Assembly: GCA_029251165.1 (NCBI GenBank)
Contig: JAQXDW010000015.1
Span: 62,001 to 126,000 of the forward strand
Direction of reading: 5' to 3'
DNA: 64,000 nt
DNA from: Myxococcota bacterium
GTDB taxonomy: Bacteria; Myxococcota_A; UBA796
This document shows, in pieces, positions 9,731-19,548 of this stretch (positions are counted from its first letter, which is position 1; every line of letters starts with the position of its first letter). The notes under the pieces were generated by a model, which had not been told where the DNA came from, ran no database searches, and saw only the letters and a list, made by a program, of their open reading frames with translations. A program made the translations under genes and the position numbers.

Positions 9731-9763
9731 ACCATACTGGATCGCAGTTTTCTCAAGTATGGT
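9731..9763 (+). promoter_or_regulatory. candidate operator dyad upstream of the amine oxidase
   Basis: ACCATACT (9731-9738) and AGTATGGT (9756-9763) are exact reverse complements separated by 17 bp, about 50 bp before the ATG at 9816. Spacing and position fit a dimeric repressor or activator site; the regulator is unknown. Confidence 0.4.
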
Positions 9764-9815
9764 CAGATGTCTGTGAACGATTCGGAATCAGGTCCAGCAA
9801 GAACAAGGAAGGACA

Positions 9816-11405
9816 ATGAAGAGCTTGATGACACTCCTCGCCTTGCTCACCACCACAGCCTGCAGCGACAAGAGCTTGCCCTCCACAGAAGAAGCGGACA
9901 CCGACGCAGACACCGACGCAGACACCGACGCAGACACCGACGCAGACACCGACGCAGACACCGACGCAGACACCGCTCATGATGTGGTCATCGTCGGGGC
10001 AGGCAGCGCGGGGTTGTACGCTGCCAAGACCCTGATCAGCGATGGGTATGATGTGTTGCTCATCGAGGCTACGGACCGAATCGGAGGCCGGGTCAAGAGC
10101 CAGATGCTGGGCGACATGCAGGTCGAGCTGGGTGCTGAAGAGCACTACACGGCCGCCGGGAACAACCCCGTCTGGCCAGCAATACGCGCAGAGTATGGCA
10201 GCGACATCTATGTGAGGGGCTACCAAGGGATCGAAGCCTACTCAATGGACGAGGGCACCAACACTTGCTGGTATACCAGCACAGCACTCAACCCCTGCAG
10301 CGCCGATGCAGATGTGACCGCCGTCGATGACCTCTGGTACTGGTACTGGCAGCCCAACCTGCACGACGATCCGAGCACCAACCTGGCGGAAGATGTCCTC
10401 AGCGAGTACGGCGTCGATGCTGGACACCGTGCCTACCACCTTTATGATGCTGGATTTGCTGGCGCGGTATACGCCACCAGTCTCGACAAACTTGGTGGCC
10501 AGAGCGTCGCCTTAGAGAGCACCCAGTGGGACCTATCAGAAGAGATTCGGGTGCTGAGCGACAAAGACCTTGGCTACTCAGAGGCCCTGGAGACGGTGTG
10601 GTGGAATGACGTCCTCGCCAACAGCGCGCTGCTCCTGAGCAGCCCGGTCGTCCGGATTGACACCAGCGGAGACGACGTCGTCGTGACCGACGAGCGCGGG
10701 AGCCAGCATGCAGCACGCCAGGTGATCGTGACGGTCTCTGTCGGCGTCCTTCAGTCCGAGATGATCGAGTTTATTCCTGAGCTGCCGGAGTCTACCGTTG
10801 ATGCGTATGAGGGGATCGGCTTCGACATGGGGCTGAAGGTCCCGATGCGGTTCAGCGCTCCCTGGTGGGAGACGGAGGGAGAGCCCTTGTCCTGGCTGGT
10901 GACCGAGGGTCTCGCGGGCGCCTGCTGGGTTCCCAGTGACTACAAAGACGGAACCTCGTCATACATCCTCCTCTGCTACCCCATGGGAGACAACGCCGCT
11001 GAGCTGAGCGAGCTCGCAGCCGATGCCGGCGGAGGCGTCGCGGGTGAAGAGGCGATCATTGACGCCATCCTCGATGGTCTGGACACAACCTTTCCCCAGG
11101 CACCCGGTCAAGCCTCTGAGAACTATATCGAGGGGATCGTACAGAACTGGGGTACCGAGACCTATACGCTGGGGGCGTACTCATTCTCCAAGGTCGGAAC
11201 GTACCGGTCGTATGCGGACAGCGCGCGGCGAGATCTTCAGGCTCCGGTCGCCGACAGCCGCATCTTCTTCGCCGGCGAAGGAACCCACATCACCCACCCC
11301 TCAACAGTCGTCGGCGCGCTCCATGAAGGGGAGCGGGCAGCCAACGCCGTCGATGATGTCAACGGCACCCCCAACGATCCGCCCGAGCTGCCCACCGGAC
11401 GTTAG
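9816..11405 (+). CDS. lipoprotein flavin amine oxidase (monoamine-oxidase-like)
   Basis: The 529-aa protein begins MKSLMTLLALLTTTACSD, a signal peptide with a plausible lipobox (TTAC). A tether of six Asp-Thr-Asp-Ala units (residues about 28-51) follows. The catalytic part opens with the FAD-binding motif VVIVGAGSAGLYAAKTL, then LLIEATDRIGGRVKS, the classic dinucleotide-fold and GG motifs of the flavin-containing amine oxidase family. The C-terminus has FFAGEGTHITHPSTVVGALHEGERAA, which normally closes the FAD pocket. The family oxidises amines or amino acids to imines with release of H2O2; the substrate cannot be read from sequence. Anchoring outside the cytoplasm means FAD must be acquired before or after export. 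AAGGA lies just before the ATG. Confidence 0.9.
   Translation: MKSLMTLLALLTTTACSDKSLPSTEEADTDADTDADTDADTDADTDADTDADTAHDVVIVGAGSAGLYAAKTLISDGYDVLLIEATDRIGGRVKSQMLGDMQVELGAEEHYTAAGNNPVWPAIRAEYGSDIYVRGYQGIEAYSMDEGTNTCWYTSTALNPCSADADVTAVDDLWYWYWQPNLHDDPSTNLAEDVLSEYGVDAGHRAYHLYDAGFAGAVYATSLDKLGGQSVALESTQWDLSEEIRVLSDKDLGYSEALETVWWNDVLANSALLLSSPVVRIDTSGDDVVVTDERGSQHAARQVIVTVSVGVLQSEMIEFIPELPESTVDAYEGIGFDMGLKVPMRFSAPWWETEGEPLSWLVTEGLAGACWVPSDYKDGTSSYILLCYPMGDNAAELSELAADAGGGVAGEEAIIDAILDGLDTTFPQAPGQASENYIEGIVQNWGTETYTLGAYSFSKVGTYRSYADSARRDLQAPVADSRIFFAGEGTHITHPSTVVGALHEGERAANAVDDVNGTPNDPPELPTGR
9897..9974 (+). repeat. 12-bp microsatellite encoding the DTDA tether
   Basis: Six perfect copies of GACACCGACGCA plus a partial seventh encode (Asp-Thr-Asp-Ala)n between the lipobox and the FAD domain. 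The unit is a multiple of three, so copy-number change alters tether length without breaking the frame. Confidence 0.95.
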
Positions 11406-11438
11406 CGCAGGGGCCACCTCAGCCTCGCAGCGACACCC

Positions 11439-11486
11439 GTGCTCACCCAGCCATGTGCTCACCCAGCTGTGTGCTCACCCAGCTGA
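11439..11486. repeat. three 16-bp direct repeats between convergent genes
   Basis: Three tandem copies of GTGCTCACCCAGCnnn lie between the stop of the amine oxidase and the stop of the convergent small lipoprotein. Copies 2 and 3 differ only in the last two bases. No coding function is apparent. Confidence 0.85.
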
Positions 11487-11527
11487 GGGGACAGCACGCG
11501 CCGTCTCGGGAGGCCCTCCGATCAGCC

Positions 11528-12052
<525 letters not shown>

Positions 12053-12125
12053 TGCAGCACCCCTTCTCGGGGTGAAACATAACATGAACCTAGAGAATAA
12101 ATCATAATCATCTTGTTTGTAATAC

Positions 12126-12154
12126 TTGAACAACACTTTATCTAATTGTATCCT
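12126..12154 (+). promoter_or_regulatory. candidate sigma70-like promoter of the 12193 lipoprotein
   Basis: TTGAAC (12126-12131) and TATCCT (12149-12154) are separated by exactly 17 bp in an unusually AT-rich stretch. They lie about 38 bp before the start codon, which itself has AGGTG as ribosome-binding site. Confidence 0.5.
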
Positions 12155-12192
12155 AATCCAGGAAACACACGACCCATCTCCAAAGGTGAGCC

Positions 12193-14175
12193 ATGTCAGA
12201 CGTCACCTGGAGGGGATTACTGTTCTTCATGGTTGTGGGGTGCACGCGATCTACAACAGTGACGGACACGAGCGACACGAGCGACACGAGCGACACGAGC
12301 GACACGAGCGACACGAACGACACGAACGATACCGACACTTCCTCTCGTGCCTGCACGCTGGACCTCATCGAGCCTGATGCCCGTGGTCTGCCGGGCTTCA
12401 CCCTGACCTGGAGCCAAGACGGTGCCGAGATGGAGGCGCCCGCCTCAGTGGTCTCTGAGACCCAGTTCTACGGCTCTCCGGCTGGGGTGACCCTCACCGC
12501 AACCTATGACGTCGATCAGATCACCACCGGACAGACCATCGCCCAGACCATCCCCACCATCCCCGTCGAGCGAACCGACGCACTCAACGTGCAGGAATAC
12601 TTTCGGGAATCCGGAGCACTCACCGCGACGGTGCGCGTGACCGCACGCTGGGTGGATGACCTGGAGTGCCAAGGTGAGCTGGTGGTTCCCTTCCGACAGT
12701 GGGGACACATCGACGAGACACAGGACGGCAGCCTCGCTGACATCGTCCAGCCCGACGATCTCTTTCTGACCGATCAGCTGACCCTGCAGTCTCTCAGCGA
12801 CGACAACGCTGCGATGATGGCGGACATGGCTACGGCCTACACGTTCTTCAGCTCTGAGGGAGAGTCCGACAACTACACCCTCGTCATGCTCCCGCTGACC
12901 GGCACGCCGCTGCAATTCACACGCATCGGTCCTGATGTGCTGGAGGCCTGGGACGACGAGAACCAGCTCCCAGCACCGACCAAGCTCAACTGCAGCGTCT
13001 GGCACCACGGACAGGAGCTGATCCTCACCCAGAGCTACCCCAACCTGGGGCAGGCCGCGGGCATCACCTTCGATGAAGATGAGAACGTCGCCAGCTTCCT
13101 CCTGACCCAAGAAGAGAGCACCGACTCGCTGCCGTGGCTGCACCACAATTGCCTCATCGATCCTGCGACTCGCTCTAGAGAGTCCGAAGTCGTCGACATC
13201 TACACTCTGGACTGGACCGAGCAGTCCGGGAAGAGTGTGTGGTCTTCAGAGCTCGTCCGGTTCGGCTTCGACATCGGCACTGGTCACATCACCAGCGACG
13301 TCACCCCAGTCTACGACATCGACGCGATCACCACCGCCGACTTCAAGTACGGAAATGGACTCTCGCTGAGTCCTGCGGGCTCCGACGGCATCCAGTGGAT
13401 GGGCATCTCCTATGCCAACGAGAACCAATCGCCCATCGAGAAGGAGCGCGCCTTCTTCCTCACGATGCCCAAGACAGAAGCGGGCCTCTCTCCGCGATTT
13501 CTGCTGGTCAACGACGAGCACTTCGATGAGGGCTCCCTGGCGCCAGGCTGGGACACAGCCAACCCCGAGCTTGAGGTCGTGCGGCTCCCCGCAGATCCGC
13601 TCAACGGCAGCTACACCATCAACTTTCCCCACAACATCGAGATGTTTCAGGTCGAGTCAGGTGTTCGCATCGAGGATGCAGACTGGGATCTGTACCGCGT
13701 GATCATCGCCTCACTGGGCATCTCCAACACCGAGGACAGCGGCGCGACGAAGGATGAGCTCAGCACCAACGTCTACATGTTCGATCTCTACGCTCCCACG
13801 GGGAGCAACAGCCAGGCAAGCCACGCCAAGTTCTTCTGCGGCTTCCGCCTGTCCAGCCAGACTGAGTCTCACTTTGACTTCCTGCTGCCCGTCGCCACCG
13901 ACGACAGCGTCGAGCCCTTTCAGTGGGTCGGTGCCTACACCTCCAATCCCAGCGGCTCGCTGTTCTGGCTCGATCTCTGGGAGCTCAACCAGGCCGATCC
14001 CATACAGCGTCGCTGCAAGATGATCGGCTCTCAGAGTCATGGCTCCTCAGCAGACGAGGCGAACTGGGCGAGTCCCATCTGGGCCTCAGAGCTTGATCCC
14101 ACCCAGCTCTACTCCACCCAGGTGCTCGATGTGCAGATCGACTACACCGCCTCCACCCTGGAGCCCGCGATGTAG
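12193..14175 (+). CDS. large Asp-Thr-Ser-tethered lipoprotein, function unknown
   Basis: The 660-aa product starts MSDVTWRGLLFFMVVGCTRS, a signal peptide with lipobox VVGC, followed by a tether of DTS/DTN triplets (residues about 25-48). The rest is a large acidic globular part with several Cys and many Trp and Tyr. It is rich in 'TLDWTEQSGKSVWSSELVRF'-like amphipathic beta strands, suggesting a secreted beta-propeller or beta-sandwich, though I recognise no family motif. AGGTG lies 6 nt before the ATG. A good promoter sits directly upstream. The protein is expected on the periplasmic or outer face of the envelope. It is divergent from the small DT-tethered lipoprotein. Confidence 0.85.
   Translation: MSDVTWRGLLFFMVVGCTRSTTVTDTSDTSDTSDTSDTSDTNDTNDTDTSSRACTLDLIEPDARGLPGFTLTWSQDGAEMEAPASVVSETQFYGSPAGVTLTATYDVDQITTGQTIAQTIPTIPVERTDALNVQEYFRESGALTATVRVTARWVDDLECQGELVVPFRQWGHIDETQDGSLADIVQPDDLFLTDQLTLQSLSDDNAAMMADMATAYTFFSSEGESDNYTLVMLPLTGTPLQFTRIGPDVLEAWDDENQLPAPTKLNCSVWHHGQELILTQSYPNLGQAAGITFDEDENVASFLLTQEESTDSLPWLHHNCLIDPATRSRESEVVDIYTLDWTEQSGKSVWSSELVRFGFDIGTGHITSDVTPVYDIDAITTADFKYGNGLSLSPAGSDGIQWMGISYANENQSPIEKERAFFLTMPKTEAGLSPRFLLVNDEHFDEGSLAPGWDTANPELEVVRLPADPLNGSYTINFPHNIEMFQVESGVRIEDADWDLYRVIIASLGISNTEDSGATKDELSTNVYMFDLYAPTGSNSQASHAKFFCGFRLSSQTESHFDFLLPVATDDSVEPFQWVGAYTSNPSGSLFWLDLWELNQADPIQRRCKMIGSQSHGSSADEANWASPIWASELDPTQLYSTQVLDVQIDYTASTLEPAM
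12265..12327 (+). repeat. 9-bp microsatellite encoding the DTS/DTN tether
   Basis: Seven tandem copies of GACACGAGC (the last two GACACGAAC) encode Asp-Thr-Ser or Asp-Thr-Asn. The unit is a multiple of three, so expansion or contraction is frame-neutral. Confidence 0.95.
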
Positions 14176-14390
14176 CTCGGACAGCTGCGGTGAGCTGGAA
14201 TGAGCACAGCGGACAAGGCCATCGGCGACCTTCAGGCGACGCTGCGGTGATTCTGTGCGGTGATGATCGCGCTGCGCCGGCGCTGCGCTTCTTATCTGGG
14301 TGATGCCATCCCACGCTCGATACCGTCAGCGTGCACCCCACGCGGTCACGCCTCGACAGGAGCAGCAGCCCCCTCCAGGCAGTCATCGCG

Positions 14391-15212
14391 CTACACGTCG
14401 AGCGCGCCCACCTCCCGGGGGGAAAAGACACCGGTCGCGAGGTCACAGTCGAGCGTCACGTGGGCCATGAACGGCCGCTCGCGTCGCTCCACGTACACCT
14501 CCATCACACCGGGATGCTCGGTCTTCGACGCGTAGTAGTCCTCGCGGTAGAGCATGAGCAGCGTGCTGGCGTGGCGGCGCGCCAGGCGGTCGATCAGATC
14601 GTGCGGTGTGGGCCGATGGTCGCAGCGCTCATCGACCGCGCGGCTCAGGCGAGCGGTCGTGACGATCGCGCAGTCAAGCTCAGCGGCGAGGTCTGCGAGC
14701 AGCAGCCACGGATTGTCACTGCAGAGCTCCTCTGGCTCATCGATGACCACCAGCTCCAGCGCACCGACGCTGGCCCGCAGCCCCTGCAGGCGCGCTCGAA
14801 GCTCCTCGTGGTCGAGGGCGCGTGTGCACTCCAGGTACAGCGGGCTTCGCTCCAGGACAGCCTCCGCCTCTTTGACCCGCTCGCGCTGAGCATCGCTCAG
14901 TATTTCGGTATGAATCCGTCCAAGCGCGACACCAGAGATCCTGGCGAGCAGCCGACAGACAACGCTGTGCGGTGGCATGACCGGAGACACCACCGCCACC
15001 GGGCGGCCCCGCTCGACCGCGGAGCGGTGTGCCAGATGAAGGGCGAGGGCCGTCTTGCCCATCGCTGGCCGACCGGCGATCACCGTCAGGGTGCGCGGGA
15101 CGAGCGCAAGCATCCGCTGCTCCTGCGGGGAGCACTCCCGTGAGGTTCCTTGAGCACGCTGCCGGATCAGCGCGGACCCTGCGAGCCAGCCAGAAGGAGT
15201 CAGAGAATTCAT
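14391..15212 (-). CDS. orphan DnaB-like helicase C-terminal (RecA-core) ATPase
   Basis: The 273-aa product matches only the RecA-like C-terminal domain of replicative helicase DnaB. It has Walker A GRPAMGKTALALHLA (about residues 47-61), Walker B LELVVIDEPEEL, a LSRAVDERCDHRPTPHDL stretch corresponding to the DnaB 'LSR.VE.R..KRP..SDL' loop, then LLMLYREDYYASK and a final beta strand FMAHVTLDCD. The N-terminal DnaG-interacting domain and linker are missing. The usual SLEM motif after Walker A is replaced (VVSPVMPPHSV), and Walker B has DEPEEL instead of DYLQL. Start 15212 is chosen for GAGG 6 nt upstream. It is probably not the housekeeping helicase. It could be a domesticated or mobile-element ATPase; it precedes no recognisable replication gene. 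Confidence 0.75.
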   Translation of the reverse strand: MNSLTPSGWLAGSALIRQRAQGTSRECSPQEQRMLALVPRTLTVIAGRPAMGKTALALHLAHRSAVERGRPVAVVSPVMPPHSVVCRLLARISGVALGRIHTEILSDAQRERVKEAEAVLERSPLYLECTRALDHEELRARLQGLRASVGALELVVIDEPEELCSDNPWLLLADLAAELDCAIVTTARLSRAVDERCDHRPTPHDLIDRLARRHASTLLMLYREDYYASKTEHPGVMEVYVERRERPFMAHVTLDCDLATGVFSPREVGALDV

Positions 15213-15498
15213 CGTTGCCTCGCGCGCCGTGACGTCTTGCTGCATGCAGACCAGCGGCGTGTCACTCCGCTGCCGCTGGAGGCCGGTGCTCTTCGGCCAT
15301 CATGGCACAAGACGATGCACCAGCTCCGGCCGCAGCCCGCGACCCACAACGCGGGCGACGGGCTGCCCTCGCGCAGGCGCCAGGCTCCAGAAAGCCGCTC
15401 CAATGCTCCCCTTGCCGGAGACCAATCCGGATCGATCGGTGGCCGGCTGTGGCTGCAAGCCTCGCCTTCACGGATGCCTCTCTTTACCGCACCGACGC

Positions 15499-16839
15499 TC
15501 ATCGGTGGGTGATGGCGAGCTCAGGGAGCGCAGCCTGGAGGGCGCGGATGTCCGCAGCGGTCACCTTGGCCTTGGTGAGCTTCAGGGCGGTGAGTCCGGT
15601 CAGCCCATGCAGCGGCGAGAGATCGCTCACCGGACTGCTGATGTGCAGCCGCTGGAGGCGAGTCAGCGCGCTGAGGGAGCTCAGGTCCTTGATGTACCCA
15701 TCGAAGATCTTCAGCTCGGTCAGTCCCGTCAAGCCCTCCAGCGCCTCGATGTCTCTGAGGATCTGGAACCCTGAGAGGTGCAGCCGGGTCAGCTGGGTCA
15801 GCCCCTCCAGGCCCCTCAGCGAGCGGACGTTCATGTTGCCTGAGCCACCACCGAGCACAAGCTCGGTGAGCTGGGGAAGCTCCTGCAGCGGCTTGAAGGT
15901 TCGGGTGGCCCTGCAGCCATAGAGCGTCAGGCGTCTGAGGTTGCTCAGCGCGCCCAGGGCCTTGAGGTCCGGGGTCTTGTAGTGGGACAGCTCCAGCGCG
16001 GTGAGCGAAGCGAGGGCAAGCAGGGGCTGAATGTCGCGCAGCTTCTTGCAGGCGTGGAGCTTGAGGCTCGTGAGGGCGGGAAGTTCGGTGAGGACACTGA
16101 TGTCGGTCAGAGACTCCAGCTCACGAAGCTCCACGGCGGTGAGGGCCGAGAGCTGCCGAAGCACCCCGATGTCTCTCAGGAATCTCGCGTCCGAGATCGA
16201 CAGCCGAGTGAGCTGGGGCAGCCCCGCAAGCTCGTCGAGCTTCGAGAACCCCTCCAGGCTCAGCGACGTGAGCCTGGGCTCCTCCTTGAGCCGCTCCCAA
16301 GTGCTGCTGCCCGGTGAGACCCTCACCGCCAGGTGCGGCTGGCGCGCGTCCGCAGAGATGAATTCGCTCAGCGGCCCCCCCAGGGCATGCCTTCCGAGCT
16401 CGTGAACCGCCGCGGTCACGTTCAGCTCCGTGACCCCCTCCAGGAGGCCGGCATGCAGGGCAACAAACCGGGCAACGTTGAGCTGATGGGATGGCTGAAC
16501 CCAGCCCTTGATCATCCCACCGATCGTGAGGTCGCTGGTGAGCCCCTCGGCGAAGTCCGCCCACAGCTGGGGATCATCGATGGCGCGGAGCAGCACGAGC
16601 CCTTGCTGGACGCTGGCTGGATCCTCGGAGCCCAGGAGCTGCTTGAGCGACTCCCGCGTCTTCTGCGCTCCCTCCGCCGCGCTCCCACGCGACACCAGCA
16701 ACCGGGAGACCGACCACAGGGTCTCGATCAGCGTCTGGGCCGCTTGCAGCGACGCGGGGATGGGCGGCGTGGGATCCGTCAGGTCGATGCCGTAGGCTTC
16801 TTCGATCTCAGCGACGCTCAGGTCGATGTCTGCCATCAT
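15499..16839 (-). CDS. leucine-rich-repeat protein A with N-terminal cap
   Basis: The 446-aa protein has no signal peptide. Residues about 45-145 form a helical cap (SLKQLLGSEDPASVQQGL, AIDDPQLWADF, ARFVALHAGLLEGVTEL) also present in the four other LRR proteins of this window. From about residue 165 onward there are about eleven LRRs of the 'L..L..LT.L.L..C..L.DI..L' bacterial type, 20-24 residues each. Start 16839 is selected because GGGGGA precedes the ATGATG pair; the longer frame adds unrelated residues. It lies 97 bp downstream of the 859-aa helical-protein gene on the same strand and may be on the same transcript. LRRs usually bind proteins; no partner can be named. Confidence 0.85.
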   Translation of the reverse strand: MMADIDLSVAEIEEAYGIDLTDPTPPIPASLQAAQTLIETLWSVSRLLVSRGSAAEGAQKTRESLKQLLGSEDPASVQQGLVLLRAIDDPQLWADFAEGLTSDLTIGGMIKGWVQPSHQLNVARFVALHAGLLEGVTELNVTAAVHELGRHALGGPLSEFISADARQPHLAVRVSPGSSTWERLKEEPRLTSLSLEGFSKLDELAGLPQLTRLSISDARFLRDIGVLRQLSALTAVELRELESLTDISVLTELPALTSLKLHACKKLRDIQPLLALASLTALELSHYKTPDLKALGALSNLRRLTLYGCRATRTFKPLQELPQLTELVLGGGSGNMNVRSLRGLEGLTQLTRLHLSGFQILRDIEALEGLTGLTELKIFDGYIKDLSSLSALTRLQRLHISSPVSDLSPLHGLTGLTALKLTKAKVTAADIRALQAALPELAITHR

Positions 16840-16936
16840 CCCGTTCCCCCACGTGGTGAGGCGATGATAGCGGATCTCCGACCCCGCGCGCTCCGGCTGA
16901 AGCACGCCTCCAATGGCGTGCCCTGAGCAGCAACGC

Positions 16937-19516
16937 TCAGTCGGTAATCCAGACGCTCATCTCCTCAGCCTGATCACCGATGAGCGCGACATAGCCCATG
17001 ACGATCGTCTTCATGTCCGGGATCACAGCCTGTGTGCTGGTGAGCACTGGAAACGCCAGCACCGCAGCGCGCAGCTCGCGGAGGACCTGGAGGGCTTCCG
17101 CGATGTCTGTGGGCACCAGGGTGTCCGCTGCGCGCGCAGCCTCGCAGTGGTGGATGTTGTCGACGACCTGGGAGAACAGGCGGTTGATGTCTGGGCTCTG
17201 CGCGGTCGCGAGCCCGCCGTCGGCCCGCGCGGTCTCCACCGTGACCATCCATGCTCGCGGTGAGAGCTCGGGAGGCGGCAGCTTCGATGCCCAGCCTCGC
17301 TCTGGGATGTAGCGCCGCTTGACCGTCATGTCGTCGCTGTAGAGATTCTCCAGGTAGTCCTTGACGCTGCTGACCTTTGCATCCTCCTGGGCGAGCGTCT
17401 CCCGGCTCAGTCCGATCCGATTCATCGCCGCGATGGCGACCACATCCTTGGTCTCAATCGCCCCAAAGGCAATCGAGTACTTGGCCAGGGTGGGGTTGAG
17501 CTTGCGGGCCATGAGGTTGGCCTTGCGGTTCTGGGGGTTGTCCAGAGCGCGCTTGGTGATCGTCCAGGCCTTCTCCAGCTTGGCGCGCTGGATGAATTTA
17601 TAGACCAACTCCTCCAGAGTCTGCACCATCGAGAGCCCCTTGTCGACGACCGCTCCCACTACCTGGACCGGTGTTCCAGTGCCCGCAGCAGCCGTGACCT
17701 GTGCAGCCACCCGGAGCAGGAGCAGGGCCGCCTCGATGCTCTTCTGGGTGAACTGCTCTTTCTGGTTCTGGACAAAGTTCTGAATGCTCGTCAGGTACGG
17801 ACTGACCGCCGTCAGTGCCTCACGGCGCGACTCGAGCCACTTCCGCCACGAGATGGCGCGGTTGATCGCCGCAGCCAGGGTCGTCGTGAACGAGATGACC
17901 GTTCCGGCAATCGCCATCGGAGCCACAAATTCTTTGGCCACAGCGATGCCGGCCTGCCCGATCGTTGTTGCAGCAGAGAGCACCACAGCATCTCGCTTGA
18001 GCCCTGCGATCAGCTTGGAGATGGTCTTGATCTCGCCCTTCTCTAAGGTCTCGCGCTGTCCAAGCAGCTCAAGAGACTCCTCGAACTCCTTCTGCTCAGC
18101 CCGCAGCGCGTCTTCTGCGTTGCGCTTCTCGGCCGCCTCCAGCTCCTTGGCCGCAGCCTCTGCCGCGATCACCTTGTCATCAGACGCATACTCTTTGGCG
18201 AGGGCCTCCAGACCTGCGACGATCTTCTCGGTGCTGCCCTCGGTGTCGTCGATCTTGTCTTGAAAGTGCTGACCAAAGCCCACCCGAGCAGCCTGCCCCG
18301 CCATCGCAACCATCATGGCTCGCACCTTGCCCCACTGATGGGCCTTCACCGCTGCGACGAGCCCTTCCTGCTGGGCCTTGATGGCGACCTTCAGCGCCGC
18401 AGTGGTGGCCAGGCTCGCAAGGGCCAGCTTCTCGCCGACCTCGTCGTCTCTGCCCACGGCAGCAAAGTCAAAGCCACCGCTGACCAGCTTCACAAGCTCC
18501 GCCCCGGCCGCCTCAGGCGTGCGGTCCCGGACCGCAGTGACCAGCGTGTCCAGGCTCGCCGCAGCAGACATGGAGCACGTGACGTACTTGCCGATCTCCT
18601 TGCTCCCCGTGTACTGGGTGACCACAGAGCCCGTGCTCTTCGCCATCGATGAGAGCACCCCGTTGAACCCCTTGTGGTACTTGCCATCCGCAATGTTGGC
18701 CCCCAGGTCAATGGCGGTGGTCAGCGAGGCCTCGGTGAGCGAGACAACGCCCGCGAGCACCTTCTCCTTGTCCTCGTCGATGTTGCCGAGGAGCTTGTCG
18801 ATGCCAATCGCGCTGGTCGTGAGGCTGCTGATGGCCTTGATGGTGTCCTTGGTCAGGGAGAGGTTCTCATCACGCAGCGCCGTCTCGGCGACCGTCTCCA
18901 GCTCCTGGATGTAGGCATCGTTGGTGTGCGTGATCATCTGCTGTACGCGCGAGAAGGTGTCCTCGACAAACGTCTCCGGCAAGACCAGCTCTCGGACCAG
19001 GGGGGTGTACAGCTCATCCATCAAGATGGCTGCCGCGCTGCCCTCTCCCCCATCAAGGGAGCCAAACAGGGGGCGACTGTCGTCTCGCACAATGGAGCCG
19101 CCCTTGAGCTGCGACCAGAGAAACGGGATGGCCAGGACTCGCTGCTCGAGGAGCGTGAGCGTGATCTTGGCCTGGGACATTCGCTCTGCACGCTGTGAGT
19201 CGACCAGCTTCTCCATGTCGACCTTGTCGATGTCCTCCCACCAGTCAAACGCCTCCGTCTGATCGGCATCGATCATCGCCATCGTCTTGCCGCTGGTCAG
19301 CTCGATGTCGCCCTCAAAGGCTCGAACGATCTCGGCCTTGGTGACCGCGATGTCTCGACGCAGCTGGGCGAGGTGCATCGTCTTGGCCGCGCGGGCTTCA
19401 ATTTCCTCGGAAGCCAGTGCAATCTTGAGCTTTTCTTCGTTGGTGAGTCCACCCATTCCGACACGTCCGCCGGTAAAACTGGCGACCCAGATGCGCTCTT
19501 CTTTGGATACAGGCAT
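16937..19516 (-). CDS. 859-aa helical protein with hydrophobic centre, unknown function
   Basis: I do not recognise a named family. The protein opens MPVSKEERIWVASFTGG and is almost entirely alpha-helical by composition. Residues about 430-500 are a charged coiled coil (AAEAAAKELEAAEKRNAEDA). Residues about 509-550 are unusually hydrophobic (AATTIGQAGIAVAKEF, PMAIAGTVISFTTTL) and could insert in a membrane or pack as a hairpin. A second apolar stretch near 590-625 contains LLLLRVAAQVTAAAGTG. The C-terminal part has PTLAKYSIAFGAIETKD and a Pro-rich SKLPPPELSPRAW. There is no signal peptide. It begins 32 bp after the stop of the 1377-aa gene, so translation in one operon is likely. Pore-former or scaffold roles are possible but unproven. 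Confidence 0.8.
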   Translation of the reverse strand: MPVSKEERIWVASFTGGRVGMGGLTNEEKLKIALASEEIEARAAKTMHLAQLRRDIAVTKAEIVRAFEGDIELTSGKTMAMIDADQTEAFDWWEDIDKVDMEKLVDSQRAERMSQAKITLTLLEQRVLAIPFLWSQLKGGSIVRDDSRPLFGSLDGGEGSAAAILMDELYTPLVRELVLPETFVEDTFSRVQQMITHTNDAYIQELETVAETALRDENLSLTKDTIKAISSLTTSAIGIDKLLGNIDEDKEKVLAGVVSLTEASLTTAIDLGANIADGKYHKGFNGVLSSMAKSTGSVVTQYTGSKEIGKYVTCSMSAAASLDTLVTAVRDRTPEAAGAELVKLVSGGFDFAAVGRDDEVGEKLALASLATTAALKVAIKAQQEGLVAAVKAHQWGKVRAMMVAMAGQAARVGFGQHFQDKIDDTEGSTEKIVAGLEALAKEYASDDKVIAAEAAAKELEAAEKRNAEDALRAEQKEFEESLELLGQRETLEKGEIKTISKLIAGLKRDAVVLSAATTIGQAGIAVAKEFVAPMAIAGTVISFTTTLAAAINRAISWRKWLESRREALTAVSPYLTSIQNFVQNQKEQFTQKSIEAALLLLRVAAQVTAAAGTGTPVQVVGAVVDKGLSMVQTLEELVYKFIQRAKLEKAWTITKRALDNPQNRKANLMARKLNPTLAKYSIAFGAIETKDVVAIAAMNRIGLSRETLAQEDAKVSSVKDYLENLYSDDMTVKRRYIPERGWASKLPPPELSPRAWMVTVETARADGGLATAQSPDINRLFSQVVDNIHHCEAARAADTLVPTDIAEALQVLRELRAAVLAFPVLTSTQAVIPDMKTIVMGYVALIGDQAEEMSVWITD

Positions 19517-19548
19517 TGTTGTTCTCAGTCTTGGCTACAGGTGGTGGT

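Larger units (their letters stand above)
9079..9815. other. divergent intergenic region with two dyads
   Basis: This gap separates the divergent 8067 and 9816 lipoprotein genes. The open frames that cross it lack domain-like sequence and consistent codon use, and I see no gene. It contains a perfect 10-bp hairpin (9565-9588) and a near-perfect dyad closer to the amine-oxidase start (9731-9763), listed separately. Confidence 0.5.

Noticed and set aside
9161..9982. Plus-strand open frame of 273 codons ending in HRRR repeats
   Set aside because: It overlaps the amine-oxidase start in another frame; its C-terminus is a shifted reading of the DTDA microsatellite, and the remainder shows no domain-like sequence.
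12153..12401. Minus-strand frame with SFVSFVSLVSLV repeats
   Set aside because: It is a shifted antisense reading of the 9-bp microsatellite in the lipoprotein at 12193.
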